Below are positions 22,714-33,451 of a DNA stretch of 64,000 nucleotides, piece by piece. The notes beneath the pieces are model-generated. The model did no database searches. It was not told the DNA's origin and saw nothing but the letters and a program-made list of their open reading frames with translations. The DNA is taken from contig CM037780.1 of the NCBI GenBank assembly GCA_021229015.1, positions 60,780,961-60,844,960 of the forward strand. Direction: 5' to 3'. The stretch comes from Solen grandis. Its lineage: Eukaryota; Mollusca; Bivalvia; Adapedonta; Solenidae. The translations under genes were made by a program, and so were the position numbers. The stretch's first letter is position 1, and every line of letters begins with the position of its first letter.

Positions 22714-25700
22714 AGTATATTTTTAGAATTTGGCAGGAATAATCTTATTTCTCAGCCTGTACAGTACAGACATTTGCCCCATAGGCTGATCTAGTCTATT
22801 GTGTGTCTGCCCCAAGTCAGTAGCCCAATTTGCCTATGGGAGAAGCAGACACAGTCCCTCAAGGCCTTTGGGACCCTAAAGACAGGGTCAGAGAAAGGAA
22901 AAAAGATCCTAAAGAAGAATCATATCTTGTGTCATAACATGATTACATTTTTTTAGCCTTTCTAAGACTGTTACAAATCTCACCACCATTACAACTTTTC
23001 ATACCGTGGCAGGTTGAGTGACACATTTTAAGAACCTTTTTGTCCCAAACTTTCTCTCCATTATTAACTACATGCCAGAAACATTTGCCAGAGTTATTAT
23101 TAAAAGTCATGCCACATGGTAAACAGTTGTTTAAATGATATGCACGTTTACTATGATAGGTCATGAACTGAGTAGCGCTGCAAAACAGTCACAACTGACT
23201 CTCCCCTGATTATGCATGAACACAGGAAATATGCCTGAGGGAATCACTGTAGTGTAACTGTAGCATACATTGTTTTTATCAGTGCAAGCATGTATTTTAC
23301 AGGATACATGTTTTATGTTTGTTTATCTAAGTAAGGTCACTAATTATGCAGTGGCTGTCGTCATTGTCAACTCCCAGTTAAACAAGCCCGCTAATTGGTA
23401 TGTAAGATGCTTAACAGTGTCAACAAAACAAAAAGTGTAGAAGAGCTCACAACAGTTTGTGTATATGGGTAAGATTAAGTTAAGAAATGAGATTACGATT
23501 TGAGAAGATTGATATTTACCACTTAGGTTGGAACTTTGGGTTAATATCTTTGTCTCAAGTAGGCATGGTGAAATAGTATCCAAAGGATGAAAAATAAAAT
23601 AATAATGTAATATGTGGCATTTAACATCTTTCTTTTTAGAACTATCAAAAAAATAGAACAATGTACAAATTACAGTATCCAGGTAACACCTTATCATTGT
23701 GACATGTAATCAGACTGGATTGTAGGTCAGAATTCCTACTGGCTGATCAGATATTGAAATGGTATGAGTTAGCATATTTTAGTAATGGGATATAGTTGTT
23801 GTAAACTAAATATTAGGCACTGGTTAGCTTTATTTTAAATGGCAGAATATGCTGTGAATGACAACTAACCTGTCACCTGAACATTGATAAAACAAAACAT
23901 TTTTTGTCACAGTGTACATAAATGATACCTTAAACCTCACATGCGAATTTATACGATACCAATTTTATCACAGAGATTAAAGTACAGCGATTGATTTGTA
24001 TGATAATGTTCAATTACACAAGCAGATATGATAACAGCCAAATTATCCTGTCAACATGTGATAAAAAGCAAGCAGAGCACAAAAGCTGTGAATATTTGCA
24101 TATCATTTTTAATATTTTATCAGTATGGTACATTTTCATTTCAAAATGATAATTGAAAAAAGTCTCCCACCTTGTCTGTCATAAATTGTTTGCCAGCAGT
24201 TTAATTGCATGCAAAATTTCAGTATATATAGGTGGTACATCTATCTTTTGACTGGTTTTGCCTGGCATATCCCAAGATGTTAACTGTTATAGAAAAGGGG
24301 TGAGAAAAAGCCAGTTACTAGAGTTGTCCCAGGAGCAGTTGACCTGCACTCATTGAGGAAGCTTTGCCATTAGAGCACACGGGGGCTTGTCAGGAAATTG
24401 TGCCCACCTTATCTTTAACTACACTCAGAGGAACCCTCAAGCCATATAGGACTGGTGTGTTGAAGTGTGTGTATGGCATGTGCATCAGATCTCTCGTATT
24501 ATTTTTGTAAACACTCTCGGTTGCAGCTACTACAACTTCCTGTCTCAGTGTTTTTAAAGAGATGCCAGTCGTCTGACCTTGACCTGTGATTGTCAGTGTC
24601 ACACATATTGGCTTAAATAAATCTGCATGTGATGTAAGGGGTGATGATTTCCTTTACATACTTACATTGGAGTTAAAGGGGAAGGTCTAATGCAAGTATT
24701 ATATCCAACCCTGCACCACTCATGTATGCCATATCACTCTGTGGTTAACCATTGTAAAAAATACATGAGACTGAAAGATATTTGCAGTCCTATCAGGTTC
24801 TTACTGCTTTTTTTCCCTTTACCTTTTCTGAAAGGAACAAGGAGCAGAGTGTCAGATCAGCCTCTGTGTTAAGTGCAAGCTGATATGGTTTTATATTGGT
24901 TGCCTAGGTCATTTCCTAGATAGCTCTTGTGAGGTTAGATTTGAAGTGGGAACATGGAATTGAAAGACAGTAGTTTAGTTGGTGAAAACAAAGTGTTTAA
25001 TGATAAGCCTTTTGAGAACAGCTGTCATACATGTTCACGTGTCAAATATATTTGCATGTTTGTGTTATTTGGCTTGTTGATTTTTTTTTCTTTCTTTCTT
25101 TCTTTTTTTTAATTTTAATGGTTAATTCATTTACTTTGTACCTAAACTTGTTAATCCTCTTTTTCTGATTGATCAGTTTAAGATAATAAGATAGATTTAT
25201 GACACTTTTGGATAGTTTACCACTGTCATGTTATTGCATTGAGATCTAGCCTCAAAATGGTAGCATCTCTTTCTATTTGAAATTAGAGTAGTTCTGTGTT
25301 AACTATAGATTACTAGATCTAACAGGCATATCTCTCTGCTTTCGTGTTGTACTTGTCATTTAACTGTTCAGATTTCTTCTTGGGAAAGCTTAAAGCAGAT
25401 GATCTGTAGAAATAAAAAAAGTTTTCTCTACTCTTTCTTGTAAATGTTGAAGTCTTTGTTTCCTGACATATAAACCTGGCAGATATAGGTCACGTTGCTT
25501 GGGAAAATACTATTTTCGAAAATGCTCACTTTGGGGAATGTGGTTAAATTTAGAATACAGTATCCTTGAAGCAGTTGCTTGCTGTAGCATGTGACACATT
25601 CCACAACATGGCAATTTCACCAGTTCCAGGTTTCAAATTTGTATGTTTGGTCTGTGAAATGAGGGCATGCATGAAGAGTGAATGTGATCCATCATGTGAC

Positions 25701-26513
25701 AGCTTATGAAAGTAGAAATTCTAAATACAGCTTTTATAATTCTGAATATGAGCTCAATACTGTTCATGATGCTTTTGGCTTTAATGGAGATATCACCTCA
25801 TAACCAGTGAATGTTGCATTTGGTGACCATGCATCTGTAGATGGGTATTGATAGAAGTAATTCACACATACGTGTAGTTAAAATCAAATTCTCTGTCACT
25901 GACTCTCTGTGAACAAGCTGTTTTAAAAGCAAAACAGGATTATGTGCAACTAGGACGTACCTTGTTATTGCATACACATGAATGATTTTGTATATGTATG
26001 TCCTACTTAAGTGTCAACACTTTATCAGCTAACGTTTTGGTCATTGACTTCTGGATTAGTACAGGAAAAAAGCAAAGAAAAGCCCTCTCTGTTTGAATGA
26101 AAGATAGAGATGTATAAAACAGTTGTCTTTCATTAATTAGAATTACTGTAGACAGAGTGACACTAGCACAAAGTCTTAGTGTGAAGTTAAATGTAGAATT
26201 ATTTTGTATACATTAATTTAACACTACTAGTGAAAATCCATAAGCCCTGACATATAGTGCTGGAAGCTGAGAAACAGGCATCTCGTGCTACATCTGATTG
26301 TACATATGTCATTATACAAGTAACTCACAGTAGAGGAGAAACTCTCGTAAGCAGCCAGGTTGTTGATAGATTATTACCTTGTAAGCCAAAGGCTCTAGGT
26401 TCAAGACAGCCTGCACATTTTTCTCACCTGGTGACACACATATTTATTGGGGATATGATGCATGGTCATTTAGTGGACCAGTCCTCTGTGTAATAGTATT
26501 GTTATTGTTCCAG
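22714..26513. other. ELL intron (3' part), with a TTTC microsatellite
   Basis: No exon is recognised over 3.8 kb. A short pyrimidine microsatellite (TTTC repeats) lies at about 25088-25113. A stretch at 26380-26405 (AAAGGCTCTAGGTTCAAGAC) has a B-box-like motif and may be an old SINE remnant. The intron ends in a TATTGTTCCAG acceptor. Confidence 0.5.
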
Positions 26514-26670
26514 ATGGTATACGAGATAAAGATCGGGACTCTCTGGGTTCCATACTGAGCCAGGTGGCTGTATCAAAGGACAACAGTTTCACACTTGCCA
26601 GACACATGTACTCTGAGGTCCAGATGGACTGGCCGTTCTATACCGAGGAACACAGGGAGATCCTTAGAAA
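26514..26670 (+). CDS. ELL: ELL exon (C-terminal part of the ELL domain)
   Basis: Bounded by the acceptor TTGTTCCAG and donor GTAAGC. It reads DGIRDKDRDSLGSILSQV, then AVSKDNSFTLARHMYSEVQ and MDWPFYTEEHREILR. The family pattern DK-x-x-L-x-x-(I/L)-L-x-x-V-A ... L-x-x-x-x-(Y/F) ... DWP-x-Y is intact, including the diagnostic DWP and Y. It uses one base from the previous exon and gives two bases (AA of Lys) to the next. Confidence 0.95.
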
Positions 26671-26877
26671 GTAAGCACATTTGGGATTGGAGGACTCTGG
26701 GTAACTTGTGATTTGTCTGACCTTACTTACATACAATCGTAATCTTTGAAAAGTCTTAAGAACTAAGAATAAAATGCTTAAGGCTTAATAAAATGCTGAG
26801 GTAAGTTTACAGTGTTTAAGTTTTATCTTTCTGTTCTTAATGACATTAAAGTCACTAATGTGTGTGTTGTGTTGTAG
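26671..26877. other. Short ELL intron
   Basis: 207-bp intron with a GTAAGC donor and TTGTAG acceptor. Confidence 0.8.
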
Positions 26878-26962
26878 GAAGCTTCAAAGTGCCTCTTCTG
26901 TGTCACCCTCTGCCTCACCAGCCAACCGTAGTCCGGACAGCCAGACCACACTCTCACTACAA
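26878..26962 (+). CDS. ELL: ELL exon whose 3' end seeds the downstream minisatellite
   Basis: 85-bp exon reading (K)KLQSASSVSPSASPANRSP, then DSQTTLSLQ, a Ser/Pro-rich linker start. It ends in phase 0 at CACTACAA followed by a consensus donor GTAAGT (26963). The frame stays open past the donor because the adjacent tandem array is made of copies of this exon end. Reading through would add about 400 residues before a stop at 28159. Given the consensus donor, and the phase-0 exon waiting at 30255, splicing at 26962 is the simplest reading. Confidence 0.9.
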
Positions 26963-28935
26963 GTAAGTTCACTCAGCAAAACCACACTCTCACTGCAAGT
27001 ACAATCTCATAGGCAGACAACATTATCACTGCAAGTACAATCTCATAGGCAGACCACACTATCACTGCAAGTACAATCTCATAGGCAGACCACACTATCA
27101 CTGCAAGTACATTCTCATAGACAGACCACACTATCACTACAATTACATTCTCATAGACAGACCACACTATCACTACAAGTACATTCTGATAGACAGACCA
27201 CACTATCACTACAATTACGTTCTCATAGGCAGACCACACTATCACTACAATTACATTCTCAAAGACAGACCACACTATCACTACAATTACATTCTGATAG
27301 ACAGACCACACTATCACTACAATTACATTCTCATAGACAGACCACACTATCACTACAATTACATTCTCATAGACAGACCACACTATCACTACAATTACAT
27401 TCTCATAGACAGACCACACTATCACTACAATTACATTCTCAAAGACAGACCACACTATCACTACAATTACATTCTGATAGACAGACCACACTATCACTAC
27501 AATTACGTTCTCATAGACAGACCACACTATCACTACAATTACATTCTCATAGACAGACCACACTATCACTACAATTACATTCTCATAGACAGACCACACT
27601 ATCACAACAATTAAATTATCATAGACAGAACACACTATCACTACAATTACGTTCTCATAGACAGACCACACTATCACTACAATTACATTCTCATAGACAG
27701 ACCACACTATCACTACAATTACATTCTCATAGGCAGACCACACTATCACAACAATTACATTCTCATAGACAGACCACACTATCACTACAATTACATTCTC
27801 ATAGACAGACCACACTATCACTACAATTACATTCTCATAGACAGACCACACTATCACTACAATTACATTCTCATAGGCAGACCACACTATCACAACAATT
27901 ACATTCTCATAGACAGACCACACTATCACTACAATTACATTCTGATAGACAGACCACACTATCACTACAATTACGTTCTCATAGACAGACCACACTATCA
28001 CTACAATTACATTCTCATAGACAGACCACACTATCACAACAATTACATTCTCATAGACAGACCACACTATCACTACAATTACATTCTCATAGACAGACCA
28101 CACTATCACACAATTACTTCTATAGACAGACCACACTATCACACAATTACATTCTATAGACAGACCACACTATCACACAATTACATTCTCATAGACAGAC
28201 CACACTATCACTACAATTACTTCTATAGACAGACCACACTATCACAACAATTACATTCTCATAGACAGACCACACTATCAACAATTATTCTATAGACAAC
28301 AATTACATTCTCATAGACAGACCACACTATCACAACAATTACATTCTCATAGACAGACCACACTATCACTACAATTACGTTCTGATAGACAGACCACACT
28401 ATCACTACAATTATTCTGATAGACAGACCACACTATCACTACAATTACATTCTCATAGACAGACCACACTATCACTACAATTACATTCTCATAGACAGAC
28501 CACACTATCACTACAATTACATTCTCATAGACAGACCACACTATCACTACAATTACATTCTCATAGACAGACCACACTATCACAACAATTACATTCTCAT
28601 AGACAGACCACACTATCACTACAATTACATTCTGATAGACAGACCACACTATCACTACAATTACATTCTCATAGACAGACCACACTATCACTACAATTAC
28701 ATTCTCATAGACAGACCACACTATCACAACAATTACATTCTCATAGACAGACCACACTATCACAACAATTACATTCTCATAGACAGACCACACTATCACA
28801 ACAATTACATTCTCATAGACAGACCACACTATCACAACAATTACATTCTCATAGACAGACCACACTATCACAATTACATTCTCATAGACAGACCACACTA
28901 CTACAATTACATTCTCACAGCCAGCTACATGTAAA
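26936..28935 (+). repeat. 36-bp minisatellite (about 55 units) derived from ELL exon end plus splice donor
   Basis: The unit is 36 bp: CAGACCACACTATCACTACA, then an ATTACATTCTCATAGA-type spacer. The seed is the exon end itself (CAGACCACACTCTCACTACA), and the next copies follow immediately after the donor. Early units (to about 27180) keep CAAGTAC where the exon has CAAGTAA; later units mostly have CAATTAC. To about 28100 the units are strictly 36 bp, so the plus frame reads a 12-residue repeat (QTTLSLQLHSHR) in the ELL frame. The minus strand is also open (repeat VIVWSVYENVIV) for nearly 400 codons. After about 28100, shortened units disrupt the frame. Variants (TTCTGATAG, TTACGTTC, CACAACAA) recur in blocks, showing multi-unit duplication. 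Confidence 0.95.
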
Positions 28936-29495
28936 TTCTCACAACCAGACCACACTTTGACTGCCAGCAAGTCTGACAATACTCTAGCTACATGTTAGGG
29001 CTGTATATTGCTAAACCACTGCCAATAGGATACATAGTATGATACAGTTTGAGATATATGCTATACAATGCAAAATTGGTGGTATATTGGGTTACTTACA
29101 AGTACTAAAATATTTTCAGTTTCTAATATGCATAAAAAATATCTCTTGTTGTGGCATTATATATATTTATCTGCGAGAGTGTGAAGCCATGAAATTGAAG
29201 TTTTATGTAAATGAATAAAAACTGGATCAAAAATCGTATTTGTAACTCTTCAGGCAAACTCCCTTGTTACAGTGTAAAAACAAATAAAAAGTCTCAAGAC
29301 CAACAAATAAAATCTGTATAGCAATTGATCAATTTGATTTAGATTTATTTATACGAATAATTTCTTATGATTTTAAAAATTAAATCATAAAAATTGACAT
29401 ATAATGAATTAAAAAATTGGCATATGTCATACGTATGCCAAATTTTGATGAAGGTTGATAACATGACCAATAAAACACATGTTTGTGCCTTATAT
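28936..29495. other. ELL intron sequence after the minisatellite
   Basis: AT-rich with no recognised feature. Just past the array, TTCTCACAACCAGACCACAC and GACTGCCAGCAAGTC (28935-28975) look like strongly diverged units. Confidence 0.5.
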
Positions 29496-29736
29496 TTAAC
29501 CCTTTCCCTCATATAGATTCATTTTGACGCACTCAATAGGTACCACATAAAGCCTGATCTGCAGGAAACCACAGTTAAAGCTTACCAAATTTAATTACAA
29601 AATCCTCATTTCCAGACCACTGAGGAGCAGCGAACAGCATAAAACCTGATCAGCCTGCGAGTTACTCGCAGGCTGATCTGGTTTTATGCTGTTTGCATAG
29701 GTCATTTCATGGTGTCCTCTATGAGGGAAAGGGTTA
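29496..29736. mobile_element. TTAA-flanked MITE (piggyBac-like), copy 3
   Basis: Ends TTAACCCTTTCCCTCATA and ATGAGGGAAAGGGTTAA, with the central palindrome CTGATCAGCCTGCGAGTT/ACTCGCAGGCTGATC. Same orientation as the copy at 12811-13049. It lies in the ELL intron that also holds the minisatellite. Confidence 0.7.
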
Positions 29737-30254
29737 AAGGATGTCGGTAGCATAGGCATTACACATGTTGTCTTTTTCTTCACTCAGTGTAATCAGATTG
29801 TCAGCAGAATAACCGTCCAAGTTTTGATGAGATTAATATTGATTAAATATCAAAATTTTGGTAGTTGAGTTTTGTTATAAACTAGGTAATAAATATACAA
29901 AACCTAGATCAATATATAACATACTGCTGTACGGCTGATATGGACCCTAATAGAATATGCGATTGTTCAAGCATGAATCACAAAATACCGGTATTTCATG
30001 ATATCTCGACAGCCTGACTACATGTTAATTGTTACAATCGGACCACACTCGCTGTATAAGACATATATCTCCTAACTATACTTGAAAGGTTTTGTTCACT
30101 GTATAAGTATTTCCTAGAAACTGCAATTTTCAAAGTAAGACCACACAATTTAAACTACAAACTCACGATATGTATGTTCTCACGGGTGTAACACCACACC
30201 ATGCAAATACTTTCCTATTCTTGTGCTTCTCACAGTATATTACTTCCATTTCAG
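29737..30254. other. ELL intron, 3' end
   Basis: No coding feature. It ends in a TTACTTCCATTTCAG acceptor. Scattered phrases such as ACAATCGGACCACAC (30032-30050) and GTAAGACCACACAATTTAAA (30134-30153) resemble decayed minisatellite units. Confidence 0.5.
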
Positions 30255-30468
30255 AAGAAGCCAGAACCTCAGAAACGACCCAATGAGGACAGTCATACCA
30301 GTACACATCACAATGCCAAGAAGAAACGTATATCTCTGTATGACGGAAAATCATCAAGCAAGTCTGAACATCGGTCATCTTCAACGGAGCGGCGCAGTAA
30401 TAGTAGCAGTAATAACAACAAGGTCACCTCTACGACAGATCTGTCTGACAAGAAGGAGAACATAAGTG
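30255..30468 (+). CDS. ELL: ELL exon (basic, serine-rich linker)
   Basis: Acceptor TTCCATTTCAG and donor GTGAGT bound a 214-bp exon that starts in phase 0. It reads KKPEPQKRPNEDSH, a basic cluster AKKKRISLYDG, then a serine-rich tract (SSSKSEHRSSSTERRSNSSS) and DLSDKKENIS. The KKKR cluster could act in nuclear localisation. The region corresponds to the poorly conserved linker between the ELL domain and the C-terminal occludin/ELL domain. The exon ends with one base of the next Asp/Gly codon. Confidence 0.85.
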
Positions 30469-30826
30469 GTGAGTGAAGTCTGGGTTGTACAAGCCAGTCA
30501 CTTTGTGTTATTGACACCACTGGGTGTCTGTAATTTCAAATTCAACTAATAAGAAGACAGTATGCTGGAACTCTTGGTGAGGATTTTGCAGAGAAAATAC
30601 ATCATGTTTGAACTTTTCTTTAAATATTTGAAGATAGAAATCCAAGGTTTTTGGAGACAAAAAAAAATACTGCTATCAAAATGTTGAGGGCAGTGTGAGT
30701 AGAGGCACTTAGGGGAAAAAAACTTATATTTGTAGTTATTGTCAGTGAAAAATAAGTATCTAGTGATACTCTGGGACCTAGTGTGAGTTGCCCTTTGACC
30801 TTGACCTACATTTGCTTGTTTTACAG

Positions 30827-30866
30827 ATGCAGTGGACTCAACGTCCGACACCCCAGAATATCTGAG
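30827..30866 (+). CDS. ELL: ELL micro-exon before the occludin/ELL domain
   Basis: 40-bp exon between TTTTACAG and GTAAGG, reading DAVDSTSDTPEYL plus AG of Arg. The short acidic/TP segment directly before the (R)-x-Y start of the C-terminal domain matches other ELLs, where a P-x-Y-(L/F) motif precedes it. Phase agrees with both neighbours (one base in, two out). Confidence 0.85.
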
Positions 30867-31918
30867 GTAAGGAACTGCTGTCTGCCCATTTGATAAGCTG
30901 TGGGTTGGAGTCTTTAATTGGTTGTATCAGGCTTTCAGCTCATTGTGGGCAGATCAGTCACAGACCTGAGTATTGTAATTGCTATGTGCTTGGCAGTCTG
31001 TTATGGAGTCAGGGTAGGAAGCACCTTGTGAATACAGTCTGGTATTCCAGTACACAGAGTACCCTGTACCTCATATGCTCATATTAACACATTGGTAGAG
31101 TAGACTGAGATCAGGCTCTCCTCTGTTTGCTCATACAATTTTGTAGCTCTGATTTCCAACAGTCTACATGTCAAAGGAAAATCTTTTGTTTCATATACCA
31201 TTTAACCCTTTCCCTCCATGAGGACACCATGAAAAGACCTATGCGAACAGCATAAAACCAGATCAGCCTGCGAGTAACTCGCAGGCTGATCAGGTTTTAT
31301 GCTGTTCGCTGCTCCTCAGTGGTCTGGAAATGAGGATTTTTTAATTAAATTTGGTAAGGTTTAACCGTGGTTTTCTGCAGATCAGGCTTTATGTGGTACC
31401 TAATGAGTGCGTCAAAATTAGTCTATATGAGGGAAAGGGTTAAAGTTAATTCATTAATTTGAACATGAAAAAAAAATGGTGATGGTAGATCTTATGTTTG
31501 ACAATCATTGCATAAGAGTAGGACTGGTGTGCCCTGAGTCAGGATAATGTAACTGGGTGTGATATATCATAGTGGGGAAGCACTTTATTTAAATGATTAA
31601 GAATGTTGAGGTATGTTGAAGCTGTGCAGGCAAACAAAGGTAGAAGTGATGTGAGGAATGTTTCCGAGGTCTGGGTCTTGTTCTTACAGTATGTTTTTCT
31701 ATCCTTTCTGTGACTGTCCTAAGTTCTCTAAGGTTGATATACAAAATCTTACTATTTCAGAATATATAATGGGCTGCTTTAAACTAATTAAGAGTATTTA
31801 GAATTCCACCATTGTTTTTACTACTTGGCAATTATTTATGAAAGTTGTTTACACACTGTTGATTTTGGTTGTATAGTTGATTGATCAAGTGTGCTAACAA
31901 GTGTTTGTACCTTTGCAG
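30867..31918. other. ELL intron with repeat remnants
   Basis: 1052-bp intron. About 31100-31195 carries a fragment of the TTTGCTCATACAAT/TGTAGCT repeat seen at 10974-11176. A TTAA MITE occupies 31202-31443. A GTCAGGATAATGTAACTGGG motif (about 31535-31560) matches part of the SINE family at 32396. Confidence 0.6.
31202..31443. mobile_element. TTAA-flanked MITE (piggyBac-like), copy 4
   Basis: Ends TTAACCCTTTCCCTCCATG and ATGAGGGAAAGGGTTAA, with the central palindrome CTGATCAG/ACTCGCAGGCTGATCAG. Orientation matches the copy at 15910-16151. Confidence 0.7.
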
Positions 31919-32090
31919 GCAATATCACAGCATATCGACTGATGATCAAAGAAATAAGTACAAGCAGGCCTTCAACACGGAGTATGCAGAGTACCGGGAA
32001 CTTCACTCTAATATTGAAAAAGTCTCAAAGAAATTCTATGAGTTGCAAGTTCTCCGAAAGAAGACTCCAAAAAACACTATAGAGTATGAG
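31919..32090 (+). CDS. ELL: ELL exon, occludin/ELL (OCEL) domain, first half
   Basis: Acceptor CCTTTGCAG and donor GTGAGG. It completes Arg and reads QYHSISTDDQRNKYKQAFN, TEYAEYRELHSNIEKVSKKF and YELQVLRKKTPKNTIEYE. The pattern Y-x-x-I-x-x-x-(D/E)-Q-R-x-x-Y-K-x-x-F-x-x-(E/D)-Y-x-E-Y-x-x-L-H is the signature of the occludin/ELL C-terminal helical-bundle domain. In ELL proteins this C-terminal region serves protein contacts. The exon ends in phase 0. Confidence 0.96.
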
Positions 32091-32395
32091 GTGAGGATAC
32101 TAATGATTCACATATTACAAAACTAAAAACTTTTTCAGCTCTAAATAATTTTTAATTGGTGCTTGAAATCTAAAATGAATTTAGGATATTTAGCTCATCT
32201 GAAGGTACCATAGCAACAGAAAAAAGTTCAGTATTTCATGTTCATAATATAAGAATCTTAAAAAACAACAACAAAAAAACAAAAAAAAAACACTTCCACC
32301 AGGTTGATTAGCCAGATTTTGTAAGCCCTTTGAATGAAAAAAGGCAATTTTTATGTGAAATGACCATTTCTAGGCAATAACTTTTTATATTAAAA

Positions 32396-32640
32396 ACACA
32401 CTGTGGCCATGGGATTAGAGTGTCCATCCTGGTATTGGGAGGTCATAAGTTCGATTCTCTGCTGCGACAACCCATAAGAAAATGGTACTGGTAAAGCTCC
32501 CTGCTTGGCACTCAGCATATATCTGGTTGGTCCGGTGTCACGATAATTTGACTGGGTGTGTGGTATCCTGCCAAATGTCTACAGCGTGATACTGCAGTGT
32601 GGCAGCACTATATTTGTCTGAAATAAACATTAAACTGAAC
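32396..32640 (+). mobile_element. tRNA-derived SINE, second family
   Basis: A tRNA-like head (GGCCATGGGATTAGAGTG, then GGTCATAAGTTCGATTCTC as B box) is followed by a body with GGTACTGGTAAAGCTCCC, TTGGCACTCAGCATA, GGTCCGGTGTCACGATAAT and GTGATACTGCAGTGTGGCAG. The body also occurs at 53795-54020 (minus strand) and 62945-63170 (plus strand). The tRNA-like part folds poorly and is attached to the repeat body, so it is a SINE and not a functional tRNA gene. Confidence 0.7.
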
Positions 32641-33451
32641 AAAGAAACAAACATACTTTAAACAGTACTGTTTTACCTTATATAAATTTTCTTTCTTGCG
32701 TATATTGACCAGCCTTAGTGGTGCTCTTATTCTCATATGTTATATCTTGTGGAAACTTCAGAAATCTTCTTGTCCATAACTCCCTGCTGGTCTTGAAAAT
32801 ATTTTAGTACATAATTATGTTCTTTTTCTGGTGAGTCTTTACCAATACTTTCAAATCATTGGACTTCTTTTTAAAAAAAGGTTGCTTGAGGCATATTGTC
32901 TTTTTTTTTTTTTTTTTTAAAGAATATTTCAATATGTCTCAAGCAATTTCATTTTATTATCTCCCTTTGAAGAATAGTAATATATAATATATCAAAAAAA
33001 ATAAAATGGTTTTAATGACATATAAGCGGGCATATATAGCATATTATTAGTTCCATACTGGTGCTTACACTGGATGGGACTATAGGCTTGCTGTCAAACT
33101 GTCGGTTAGTATCTCCATCTGTCTGTTCTGAAATCTGGATCCCGCGATAACTTAAAAAACATTTGAAATAATGTTATGATACTGGTTATATGAATAGATG
33201 GCAATTTGGAGATTCTGCATGTCACTTTGTTTTTTTTCATGGACCAAAATTTTGGTTGCTATGATAATGGAAAAATTATGCACCTCACAAGCAGGGGACT
33301 TGTGTGTTGCATGCAACACAAATTACTTGTATTTATTAGCATCTCTATTATTTTCAGTTGAAAACACTTGAAATAACTGCACTGGGATACACAAATAATG
33401 AAAAATCTGAGATATACCTCCAGTTTTAGTACTTGGGATATCCTGCATTTT

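Noticed and set aside
26936..28935. CRISPR-like array (regular 36-bp repeats)
   Set aside because: The whole unit repeats, with no unique spacers, and it lies in an intron of a eukaryotic gene. It is a minisatellite.
26973..28979. Minus-strand open frames of 389 and 210 codons as a repeat protein gene
   Set aside because: They are the complement of the minisatellite, open only because the unit is a multiple of three. There is no promoter, domain or splice evidence on that strand.
32396..32470. tRNA gene at the SINE head
   Set aside because: The acceptor stem does not close and the body matches other SINE copies.
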